From contig NZ_AP023287.1 in assembly GCF_014218295.1 (NCBI RefSeq), positions 806,001 through 870,000 of the forward strand: a DNA stretch of 64,000 bases, read 5' to 3'. The notes under the pieces were generated by a model, which worked only from the letters and a program-made list of their open reading frames with translations, did not search any database and was not told the origin of the DNA. The stretch's first letter is position 1. Every line of letters starts with the position of its first letter. Position numbers and translations under genes: made by a program. This DNA comes from Mycolicibacterium litorale (lineage in GTDB: Bacteria > Actinomycetota > Actinomycetes > Mycobacteriales > Mycobacteriaceae). Below, in pieces: positions 33,738 to 41,031 of the stretch.

Positions 33738-33952
33738 CGGTGTTTCGCGCGGCGCTGTGTGTGCTGGCGGCGCTGGGCGGGCTCGTGGCCCTCGCACCGG
33801 ACGCCCGGACGCACACCTTGTTCATCGTCAACTACCCGGATCAGCGACACGATCAAGCGCAGGGTGCCGCGGGTCAGATCAACGCGAACGTCGCCACCGC
33901 CAAGGTCTACGGAAGCGTGATCCGCGAATCCGGGGTGTGCGCCGGCGCGTGA
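33734..33952 (+). CDS. Small exported protein at the end of the mce operon
   Basis: A 72-residue protein with a hydrophobic signal-like helix at about 5-24 and a short polar mature part containing one Cys near the C-terminus (SGVCAGA). The GTG overlaps the stop of the preceding gene (GTGA), which supports real translation. No family is recognised. It is the last gene on the plus strand before a non-coding step of 55 bases to the DUF3253 gene. Confidence 0.6.
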   Translation: MTVFRAALCVLAALGGLVALAPDARTHTLFIVNYPDQRHDQAQGAAGQINANVATAKVYGSVIRESGVCAGA

Positions 33953-34007
33953 CCGGGCGCGGAGCCGCCGCCGTACGCTCGTGGCAACGACGACGCGGGA
34001 GGCGCGG

Positions 34008-34268
34008 ATGGCGGCGGCCGAGGACGAGCTGCGCACGACGATCCTTCGCATGACGCGCGAGCGGGGTCCGGCGAGCAGCATCTGCCCGTCGGACGCGGCA
34101 CGCGCGGTCGGCGGCGACGGCTGGCGTGAGCTCATGGACGACGCCCGCGAGGCCGCCCGTCGGCTGGCCAGGGAAGGCGCGGTCGAGATCACCCAGAAGG
34201 GCGAGGTGGTGGATCCGGACGCGGCCTGGCGCGGACCCATCCGGATCCGCGCCAGGGACGCCTCCTAG
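34008..34268 (+). CDS. DUF3253 family protein
   Basis: An 86-residue protein with LRTTILRMTRERGPASSICP and SDAARAVGGDGWRELM, the winged-helix-like pattern of DUF3253, which is found in bacteria as a small DNA-binding-like protein of unknown role. The ATG at 34008 has GGGAGG five bases upstream; a GTG at 33981 is in frame but unsupported. Its stop overlaps the stop of the convergent DGPF gene by four bases. Confidence 0.82.
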   Translation: MAAAEDELRTTILRMTRERGPASSICPSDAARAVGGDGWRELMDDAREAARRLAREGAVEITQKGEVVDPDAAWRGPIRIRARDAS

Positions 34269-34729
34269 GCCAGCTTGTCGGCCTCGGCGCGGGCCTGCGC
34301 CGCGATCTTCTCGGCGAGCTCGGCCCGCCACTGGATCTCCTTCTTGATCCACGGATTGTCCTGCGGGAACTCGTCGGTCTCCGAGACGCGCCGCACCTCG
34401 AGCTTCACACCCGGCCCGAGCGGCACCCTGCGCGCCCACTGCTTGGCCTCCTCCTTCGACGACACGTCGAGCATCCAGAACCCGTTGAACAGCTCCTTGG
34501 CCTCGGTGTAGGGGCCGTCGGTGACCACGGGCGGGTCGGAGTTGAAATCCACGACGAAGCCGTCCTCCGGCCCGGTCAGGCCTTCGCCCGCCAGCATCAC
34601 CCCGGCCTTGATGAGCTCTTCGTTGAAGCGGCCCATCGATTCGATGACCTGATCGAAGTCGATCTCCTGGTCGGCCATCGCGGCCTCGGCTTCGGGACCG
34701 ACCCGCATGATCAGCATGTAACGCGCCAT
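34265..34729 (-). CDS. DGPF/YCII-related protein, likely target of an ECF42 sigma factor
   Basis: A 154-residue protein of the YCII superfamily. YMLIMRVGPEAEAAM at the start and VVTDGPYTEAKELFNGFWML in the middle are diagnostic, with DGPY where the family name gives DGPF. C-terminal residues are helical and charged. DGPF proteins are usual partners and targets of ECF42 sigma factors. The ATG at 34729 has GGAGGAG upstream. Further upstream are TGTCGA and CGAC elements 17 bases apart, matching the reported ECF42 promoter. Biochemical function unknown. Confidence 0.88.
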   Translation of the reverse strand: MARYMLIMRVGPEAEAAMADQEIDFDQVIESMGRFNEELIKAGVMLAGEGLTGPEDGFVVDFNSDPPVVTDGPYTEAKELFNGFWMLDVSSKEEAKQWARRVPLGPGVKLEVRRVSETDEFPQDNPWIKKEIQWRAELAEKIAAQARAEADKLA

Positions 34730-34755
34730 TGTCGTCTCCTCCTCGACTGGTGAAG

Positions 34756-34774
34756 GGGCACGTCCATCGTGCCC
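34756..34774 (-). repeat. Hairpin in the 5' leader of the DGPF gene
   Basis: GGGCACG and CGTGCCC form a perfect 7-bp stem with a 5-base loop, located just after the predicted transcription start and before the ribosome binding site. Confidence 0.4.
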
Positions 34775-34784
34775 TCGCAATCAC

Positions 34785-34811
34785 GTCGAACGGCACCCCC
34801 GGATTTCGACA
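34785..34811 (-). promoter_or_regulatory. Candidate ECF42-type promoter of the DGPF gene
   Basis: On the minus strand TGTCGA (34811-34806), a 17-base spacer and CGAC (34788-34785). This equals the promoter motif reported for ECF42 targets in Streptomyces, as I recall it (TGTCGA at -35 and CG[A/T]C at -10). Confidence 0.5.
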
Positions 34812-34871
34812 TGTCGGCAGAACTTTTTCCGAAGTTTCCCGCGGCTGCTGAGTAACCGCAGGTCATGCCAT

Positions 34872-34877
34872 TAACAT
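34872..34877 (+). promoter_or_regulatory. Leaderless-type -10 of the amidohydrolase gene
   Basis: TAACAT, six bases before the ATG at 34884. Confidence 0.5.
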
Positions 34878-34883
34878 TCGCCC

Positions 34884-36494
34884 ATGTCCGTCGCTGACCT
34901 CGTGCTGATCGGATCCGTCCTCACCGTCGACGACGCCCAACCGACCGCGGAGGCGCTCGCGGTGTCCGACGGTCGCATCGTCGCCGTGGGCGAGCGCGCC
35001 GACGTCGAGTCGCGGATCGGTCCGGACACCGAGGTCGTCGACGTGGGTGAGGGTTGCGTGCTGCCGGGTCTGGTGGAGGCCCACGGACATCCGCTCATGG
35101 AGGCGATCGCGCTGTCGGAGCGGATGGTCGACATCCGGCCGGTCACCATGACCTCCGCCGACGCGATCGTCGCCGCGATCCGCACCGAGGTGGCACGCCG
35201 CGGACAGCAGGGCGCCTACGTCAACGGCTGGGACCCGTTGCTGCAGAAGGGCCTTCCGGAACCGACGCTGGCGTGGCTGGACGGGATCGCCCCGGACAGC
35301 CCGCTGGTGATCCTGCACAACTCCGGTCACAAGGCGTTCTTCAACAGCGCCGCGGCCAAACGGGCGGGCCTCACCCGCGACATCGCCGACCCGAAGGGTG
35401 CACGGTTCGGTCGCGACGCCAACGGCGATCTCGACGGCACCGCCGAGGAGACGGCGGCGGTCTTCCCGCTGCTGGCCGGGGTCATCTCACCCAGCGACTA
35501 CCCGTCGATGCTGATGGCCGAATGCGCTCGGCTGAACCGTGCCGGCCTCACCACGTGCTCGGACATGGCGTTCGATCCGGTGTTCCGGCCGATGCTCGAC
35601 GCGCTGCGCGGCGATCTCACCGTCCGGCTGCGCACGTACGAGATCTCCAACCCCGAGATGCGGAGCACCGCGCGGCCCGGTGACGGCGACGACATGGTGC
35701 GCCAGGTCGGCATCAAGATCTGGGTCGACGGATCGCCATGGATCGGCAACATCGACCTGACCTTCCCCTACCTCGACACCGCCGCCACCCGAACCATCGG
35801 TGTGGTGCCCGGGTCCTGCGGGCACGCGAACTACAGCCGAGAACAGCTGCGCGAGATCGTCGGTGCCTACTTCCCACTGGGCTGGCCGATGGCCTGCCAC
35901 GTCCAGGGCGACGCCGGTATCGACACGATCCTCGACGTGTACGAGGAGGTGCTGCACCAGCATCCGCGCCGCGACCACCGGCTTCGTCTCGAACACGTCG
36001 GCGCCATCACCGACGCGCAGTTGCGGCGTGCCCACGCCCTCGGCGTCACCTGCAGCATCTTCGTCGACCAGATCCACTACTGGGGTGACGTCATCGTGGA
36101 CGGGCTCTTCGGACCGGAACGGGGCAGCCGGTGGATGCCGTGCGGATCGGCCGTCGCGACCGGGATGCGGATCTCCCTGCACAACGATCCGCCTGTGACC
36201 CCGGAGGAGCCGCTGCGCAACATCAGCGTCGCGATGACGCGGACGGCGCCGAGCGGGCGGGTGCTGGCGCCGGAGGAACGGCTGACGGTGGAGCAGGCGA
36301 TCCGCGCGCAGACACTGGACGCGGCGTGGCAGTTGTTCGCCGACGACGTCATCGGCTCGATCGAGGTGGGCAAGTACGCGGATCTGGTGGTGCTCTCGGC
36401 CGATCCGCGCAGCGTGGCACCGGAACGGATCGCCGACCTCGAGGTGCGCGCCACCTATCTCGCGGGACGCTGCGTTTACGCCAAACCACTCTGA
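34884..36494 (+). CDS. Amidohydrolase family protein (YtcJ/Rv0552-like)
   Basis: A 536-residue metal-dependent hydrolase of the Amidohydro_3 type. LPGLVEAHGHPL holds the first His pair, GWPMACHVQGDAGID another metal-ligand His, RLEHVGAITDAQL the next, and RISLHNDPPVTPEEP the final Asp. The C-terminal ADLVVLSADPRSV completes the small beta domain. The first metal motif reads HGH rather than the common HxH with Thr/Asp between; the metal set is otherwise kept. Position matches Rv0552. Substrate unknown, probably an amide or N-acyl compound. Confidence 0.9.
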   Translation: MSVADLVLIGSVLTVDDAQPTAEALAVSDGRIVAVGERADVESRIGPDTEVVDVGEGCVLPGLVEAHGHPLMEAIALSERMVDIRPVTMTSADAIVAAIRTEVARRGQQGAYVNGWDPLLQKGLPEPTLAWLDGIAPDSPLVILHNSGHKAFFNSAAAKRAGLTRDIADPKGARFGRDANGDLDGTAEETAAVFPLLAGVISPSDYPSMLMAECARLNRAGLTTCSDMAFDPVFRPMLDALRGDLTVRLRTYEISNPEMRSTARPGDGDDMVRQVGIKIWVDGSPWIGNIDLTFPYLDTAATRTIGVVPGSCGHANYSREQLREIVGAYFPLGWPMACHVQGDAGIDTILDVYEEVLHQHPRRDHRLRLEHVGAITDAQLRRAHALGVTCSIFVDQIHYWGDVIVDGLFGPERGSRWMPCGSAVATGMRISLHNDPPVTPEEPLRNISVAMTRTAPSGRVLAPEERLTVEQAIRAQTLDAAWQLFADDVIGSIEVGKYADLVVLSADPRSVAPERIADLEVRATYLAGRCVYAKPL

Positions 36495-36524
36495 CAACTG
36501 CCGTTGTCGTGGCAGGCTTCGAGC

Positions 36525-38093
36525 ATGTCCGAGCTGCCGGAACCGCGTTTCCTCGACGACCGTCTCAGCCACTGGGCGCACACCACACCCGACGGTGAGG
36601 CCGTCCTCTATCTCGACCGGACCTGGACGTGGGCGCAGTGGGACGAGCGGATCCGTCGCCTCGCCGGGGCGCTCACCGCCTTCGGGGTGCGGCGCGGCGA
36701 CGCGGTCGCCTTCCTCGACAAGAACCATCCGGCGTGCGTCGAGTCGACGTTCGCCGCGGCCAGGTTGGGCGCGGCGAACGCGGTCGTCAACTTCCGCCTC
36801 GCGGGCGACGAACTCGACTACGTCCTCAACGACAGCGGGGCCAAGGTGCTGATCGTCGGGCGGGAACTGCGGCCGGCGATCGACCGGATCCGCGACCGGC
36901 TCACCCACGTCGAGCACGTCGTCGAGGTGACGCCCGACGGTGCCGACGGCGACGAATACGAGGCGCTGCTGGCCGGTGCCGCACCGACCGGACGCGGCGC
37001 CGACGTCACCCCGGACGACGTCTGCGTGATCATGTACTCCTCGGGCACCACGGGCCGGCCCAAGGGCGTCGAACTGACCCAGGCGAACCTGATCGCGCAC
37101 ACCGTCAATGCCCACGAGGGCTGGGGTTTCGACGACGGCGACAAGAACATGGTGTCGATGCCGTTCTTCCATGTCGGCGGGCAGTCCTATGTACAGTTCG
37201 GCATCTACGACGGGGTCCCGAGCGTGGTGACCCGCGAGGTGGACGGGGCCTCGCTGGCGGACGCGATCCTCAAGGGCGCCAACCGGACCTTCCTGGTGCC
37301 CGCCGTCCTGGCCAAGGTGCTCGAGACGGGTCCGGACGCGGTGAAGCTGTTCGGGGCGTTGAAGACGTTCTGCTACGGCGCTTCACCGATGCTGCTGCCG
37401 CTGCTGCGACAGGCGCTCGAGGCCTGGCCCGACACCGACTTCATCCAGGTGTACGGGCTGACCGAGGTGTGCGGGGTGATCAGCCACCTGATGCCCGAGG
37501 ACCACCGTGACACCGACCATCCCGAGCGGCTGGTCAGCGCGGGCACGCTCATCCCGAACGCCGAACTGCGGGTGTCCGACCCGGATACCGGCGACGAGAT
37601 GCCGGTGGGCCGGCAGGGTGAATTGTGGTTCCGCACACCGCAGCTCATGAAGGGCTATCACAACAGGCCGGAGGCGACGGCCGAATCCGTCACCGCCGAC
37701 GGTTGGTTCCGCACCGGTGACGTAGGGCGGATCGACGCGGACGGGTATCTCTTCGTCGAGGACCGGCTCAAGGACATGATCATCTCGGGCGGCGAGAACG
37801 TCTACTCGATCGAGGTCGAGCGGGTGCTGGCCGAACATCCCGCGGTGATCGAGGTCGCGGTGATCGGCGTGCCGGACGAGAAGTGGGGTGAGGCGGTCAA
37901 AGCTGTTGTCGCCGTAAATGGCTCGCTGTCGGAGGCGGAGCTGACCGAGTGGTGTCGAGAGCGGCTCGCGCGCTACAAGTGCCCGCGCAGCATCGACATC
38001 GTCGACGAGCTGCCGCGCAACCCGACCGGCAAGATCCTCAAGAAGGAGCTGCGCAAGCCGTTCTGGGAGGGCCGGGACCGGGCGACGGTGTGA
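36525..38093 (+). CDS. Acyl-CoA synthetase (FadD family), next to menC
   Basis: A 522-residue AMP-forming acyl-CoA ligase. Complete core motifs: IMYSSGTTGRPKGVELT (A3), YGLTEVCGVISH (A5), GWFRTGDVGRIDADGYLF (A7), KDMIISGGENVYSIEVE (A8) and NPTGKILKKELRK with the catalytic Lys (A10). It has no counterpart between Rv0552 and menC in M. tuberculosis. ATG at 36525, 30 bases after the amidohydrolase stop and 19 bases before menC. Whether it makes an acyl-CoA for lipids or acts on an aromatic acid is open. Confidence 0.9.
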   Translation: MSELPEPRFLDDRLSHWAHTTPDGEAVLYLDRTWTWAQWDERIRRLAGALTAFGVRRGDAVAFLDKNHPACVESTFAAARLGAANAVVNFRLAGDELDYVLNDSGAKVLIVGRELRPAIDRIRDRLTHVEHVVEVTPDGADGDEYEALLAGAAPTGRGADVTPDDVCVIMYSSGTTGRPKGVELTQANLIAHTVNAHEGWGFDDGDKNMVSMPFFHVGGQSYVQFGIYDGVPSVVTREVDGASLADAILKGANRTFLVPAVLAKVLETGPDAVKLFGALKTFCYGASPMLLPLLRQALEAWPDTDFIQVYGLTEVCGVISHLMPEDHRDTDHPERLVSAGTLIPNAELRVSDPDTGDEMPVGRQGELWFRTPQLMKGYHNRPEATAESVTADGWFRTGDVGRIDADGYLFVEDRLKDMIISGGENVYSIEVERVLAEHPAVIEVAVIGVPDEKWGEAVKAVVAVNGSLSEAELTEWCRERLARYKCPRSIDIVDELPRNPTGKILKKELRKPFWEGRDRATV

Positions 38094-38112
38094 GATCGGC
38101 GAGACTGGCGGT

Positions 38113-39075
38113 GTGACCCCGACGCTCGCCGACCTCCTCGACCGTCTCCACGTCGTCGCCCTGCCGATGCGGGTGCGGTTCCGCGGGATCACGGTCCGCG
38201 AACTGGCGCTGATCGAGGGTCCGGCCGGATGGGGCGAGTTCGGGCCGTTCCTCGAATACGAACCGCCCGAGGCGTCGACGTGGCTGACCGCCGCGATCGA
38301 GGCCGCCTACTCGGCAGCGCCGGAGGTTCGGCGGGACCGCATCCCCATCAATGCGACCGTGCCCGCGGTGGCGGCCGGGCAGGTGCCGGAGGTGCTGGCG
38401 CGGTTCCCGGGAGCGCGGACCGCCAAGGTCAAGGTCGCCGAACCCGGCCAGACGCTGGCCGACGACGTCGCGCGGGTGAACGCCGTGCGCGCGGCGGTGC
38501 CGACGGTGCGGGTCGACGCCAACGGCGGCTGGACCGTCGACGAGGCGGTGGCCGCAGCGTCCGCGCTGACCGCAGACGGTCCGCTGGAGTATCTCGAGCA
38601 ACCGTGCCGGACGGTCGGTGAACTCGCCGAATTGCGTTCCCGGATCTCGGTTCCCATCGCAGCGGACGAGAGTATCCGCAAGGCCGACGATCCGCTGCAC
38701 GTGGTGCGCGCCGGTGCGGCCGACGTCGCGGTGGTCAAGGTGGCGCCGCTGGGCGGAGTGCGGCCCCTGCTCGACATCGCCGCCCGGCTCGACATCCCGA
38801 TCGTGGTGTCCAGCGCGCTGGACTCGGCGGTGGGGATCGCCCGGGGGCTGTATGCCGCGGCGGCGCTGCCCCGGTTGGAGCACGCATGTGGGTTGGGCAC
38901 CGGTGGGTTGTTCGTCGAGGACGTCGCCGCACCGCTGACGCCGGTCGACGGTGAGCTGCCGGTCGCGTCGGTGGCGCCCGACCCGGACCGCTTGGCGGCG
39001 TTGGCGGCGGCACCCGAGCGCAGGCAGTGGTGGATCGAGCGCATCGCCGAGTGCTTCCGGCTGTCAGGGCATTGA
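38113..39075 (+). CDS. menC: o-Succinylbenzoate synthase
   Basis: A 320-residue enolase-superfamily enzyme that dehydrates SHCHC to o-succinylbenzoate in menaquinone synthesis. The catalytic Lys motif is TAKVKVAE, and the metal ligands lie in RVDANGGW, YLEQPC and AADESIRK; a second Lys is in VVKVAPLGG. All are present. Length equals actinobacterial MenC. GTG at 38113, 19 bases after the FadD gene. Its stop codon lies inside the TTGACA -35 of the next gene. Confidence 0.93.
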   Translation: MTPTLADLLDRLHVVALPMRVRFRGITVRELALIEGPAGWGEFGPFLEYEPPEASTWLTAAIEAAYSAAPEVRRDRIPINATVPAVAAGQVPEVLARFPGARTAKVKVAEPGQTLADDVARVNAVRAAVPTVRVDANGGWTVDEAVAAASALTADGPLEYLEQPCRTVGELAELRSRISVPIAADESIRKADDPLHVVRAGAADVAVVKVAPLGGVRPLLDIAARLDIPIVVSSALDSAVGIARGLYAAAALPRLEHACGLGTGGLFVEDVAAPLTPVDGELPVASVAPDPDRLAALAAAPERRQWWIERIAECFRLSGH

Positions 39076-39110
39076 CATGTTGACACAAAGGCATAGTCTT
39101 TGTGTCAACA
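39072..39110 (+). promoter_or_regulatory. Promoter with nested perfect palindrome before the second MpaB-like gene
   Basis: TTGACA (39072-39077), 16-base spacer, TAGTCT (39094-39099). The inverted repeat TGTTGACACAAAG (39078-39090) and CTTTGTGTCAACA (39098-39110) is perfect over 13 bp with a 7-base spacer that holds most of the -10. A bound repressor would exclude polymerase; the adjacent TetR gene is the likely source. Confidence 0.7.
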
Positions 39111-39128
39111 CCGACGCCTGGAGGCGAC

Positions 39129-40067
39129 ATGGTCGCAGTTGCTCACCCGTCCGTTCCGGTGCGGCCGAGGGTCATGCGCGAGTTCCGCAAACACAGCGGT
39201 AGCGTGCTCGGCGGCTTCTTCGGTGCCGCCGCGTTCGACGAGGTGGCGCTGGTTCCGGTGGCCGCCGCGGTCGACAGGACCGGGCGTTTCGCCGCCAACT
39301 TCGCCGATCGCGGTGTGCGCAGCGGCTTTTCGGCGTTCCTCGCGATCTGGGGCGATGCCGAGGACCGGGTCGCCGAATCCGACCGGCTCAAACTGCTGCA
39401 TCGCGACGTGCGAGGCCACGGCGGCGGTGATTTCGCCGGTGTACGCTACAGCGCCCTGGATCCGAAGCTGTGGAACTGGATCGCGGTCAGCGGCATCTTC
39501 GTCGTGTTGAACTCGTTCACGCCGTGCACGGGGATCGCGCTGTCCGACGCCGAGCGCGACGCCGCCTACCTGCAACTCCTCGACGCGTTCCGGGGACTCG
39601 AACTGCCCGGGAAGAACGCGAGACTGCCCGCCACCTACGCCGAGGCGGCCGAGTACTACGACACCATGGTGCGCACGGAACTGCGGGCCAACCCGTTCCT
39701 GCAGCGCGTGACCACCGACCTCACCCGGCTGCCGCTGCCGACGCTGCTGCTGCCGGCTCCGCTCCGCCGTGCGCTGACCCCCCCGTGGCTGCTGCTGCGG
39801 CCGGTCGCCGGACGTGTCGTCAAGGTGTGCTCCTTCGGCATCTTGCACCCGGGTATCCGGGAGATGACCGGGTTCGACTGGCAGGAGCGCCACGCGCGAG
39901 AGTTCGAGCTGTACACCCGGCTGCTGCAGCTGGCGTGGCGGGTGCTGCCGGACCGGATGTTGCTGATCCCGCTGGCCCGCAACCGGATCGAATACGAGAA
40001 GCTGGTCCGGATGCACCGGTCGGTCGCGCTGGAATCGTTCGCTCCGCCCGGCTGCCCGGCGAGCTGA
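39129..40067 (+). CDS. Oxygenase MpaB/DUF2236 family protein, second copy
   Basis: A 312-residue DUF2236 protein distant from the first copy. DRLKLLHRDVRG holds the conserved Leu-His region, followed by GVRYSALDPKLWNWIAVSG, FTPCTGIALSDAERDAAY and YYDTMVRTELRANPFL, in the same order as the family. ATG at 39129 with GGAGGC upstream; nine upstream codons cover the palindrome. It is read just before the second TetR gene (3-base gap), forming a self-contained regulated unit. The oxygenase reaction is inferred from family members such as Lcp. Confidence 0.82.
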   Translation: MVAVAHPSVPVRPRVMREFRKHSGSVLGGFFGAAAFDEVALVPVAAAVDRTGRFAANFADRGVRSGFSAFLAIWGDAEDRVAESDRLKLLHRDVRGHGGGDFAGVRYSALDPKLWNWIAVSGIFVVLNSFTPCTGIALSDAERDAAYLQLLDAFRGLELPGKNARLPATYAEAAEYYDTMVRTELRANPFLQRVTTDLTRLPLPTLLLPAPLRRALTPPWLLLRPVAGRVVKVCSFGILHPGIREMTGFDWQERHAREFELYTRLLQLAWRVLPDRMLLIPLARNRIEYEKLVRMHRSVALESFAPPGCPAS

Positions 40068-40070
40068 TCC

Positions 40071-40652
40071 GTGCGCCGCACCAGTGCCAACCGCTCCGAG
40101 CAGGAAGCCGCGATCCTCAAGGCCGCGGCCGAGGAGGTCGCGCTCGTCGGCGTCGGCCGGCTGAGCATGGACGTCGTCGCCCGGCAGGCCGGTGTCAGCC
40201 GCAGCACGCTGTACCGCCGGTTCCCGAGCCGCGATGCGCTGATCACTGAACTAGCCAGACAGACATTCGATTTCGCGATGGCACGGTTGCAGACCGTCGG
40301 TGTGGGCAACGGGCCGCAGGAAGCCGCGGTCGCCGCCTTCCGTGAGGGGGTGCGGCTGCTGACCGGTGAGCCAGTGATGCGGCGGTTCCTGCAGCTCGAC
40401 GGCGATTTCACCGCCACCACCGGCATGTTCGACGAGGCGCGGATGTTCCTGGTGAGCGCGGCCACCGCGATGGCCAAGGCCCTGCGGGCGGCGGGCGCCA
40501 CCATGCCCGACGATCAGCTGCTCGCGGTGTCCGAGGTGCACATCCGCCTGGCGGCGTCGCTGGTGCAGGTGGACACCCCGGTCCTCGACGTCTCCGATGA
40601 CGACGCGGTCACCCGTTACGCCCGAACGTATCTCGCACCGCTGGTGCGGTGA
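40071..40652 (+). CDS. TetR family regulator, second copy, probable repressor of the MpaB operon
   Basis: A 193-residue TetR-like protein. The DNA-binding domain spans about 8-55 with LSMDVVARQAGVSRSTLYRR. The C-terminal ligand domain has no recognisable match. GTG start three bases after the MpaB stop, so it is cotranscribed with the gene it likely controls through the palindrome at 39078-39110. It converges on the small membrane protein gene with three bases between stops. Confidence 0.9.
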   Translation: MRRTSANRSEQEAAILKAAAEEVALVGVGRLSMDVVARQAGVSRSTLYRRFPSRDALITELARQTFDFAMARLQTVGVGNGPQEAAVAAFREGVRLLTGEPVMRRFLQLDGDFTATTGMFDEARMFLVSAATAMAKALRAAGATMPDDQLLAVSEVHIRLAASLVQVDTPVLDVSDDDAVTRYARTYLAPLVR

Positions 40653-40655
40653 GGG

Positions 40656-40892
40656 TCAGTACATACACACGTCGGCGATGAGGACGGCAGGCCAGCCCGC
40701 CACCAGGATGCCGAACGACAGCAGTTGGTCACGGCTGCCGTAGAGCGTCTGCATGTGGTGGAGATGTTCGGCGCGCAGGCCGACCACGACGACGCCGACG
40801 ATCAGGTAGGGCAGTGCGGACCATACGAGGGTCTGCAGCACTGCTCCGACGGACACCTCCAGTGCGAGCGCACGCCGCAGTAGCCCCATCAT
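40656..40892 (-). CDS. Small two-TM membrane protein
   Basis: A 78-residue protein with hydrophobic segments at about 15-40 and 56-75. VHLHHM-like sequence (EHLHHMQTLYGSRDQLL) between the helices is the only notable motif. The ATG at 40892 is used because the frame upstream to 41108 is an intergenic and GlxA shadow. No family is recognised; a similar small protein is common in mycobacterial genomes by its size and shape only. Confidence 0.6.
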   Translation of the reverse strand: MMGLLRRALALEVSVGAVLQTLVWSALPYLIVGVVVVGLRAEHLHHMQTLYGSRDQLLSFGILVAGWPAVLIADVCMY

Positions 40893-41031
40893 CGGTCGAT
40901 TCTGACAGCACGGGATACCGCGCTCAGGGCTTTCGGCGCCCGGCACCGGTTGCGTGAGGTAACCCCCGTGTCCTGATCTGTGGGATGCATGGCGTAGACG
41001 ACACGCCCCGTCGGCGCCCACACTGACAACC

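Noticed and set aside
31980..33797. A 605-codon minus-strand frame across the end of the mce operon
   Set aside because: It is antisense to mceF, mas and the secreted-protein gene, all of which show families or signals; composition is that of a shadow frame.
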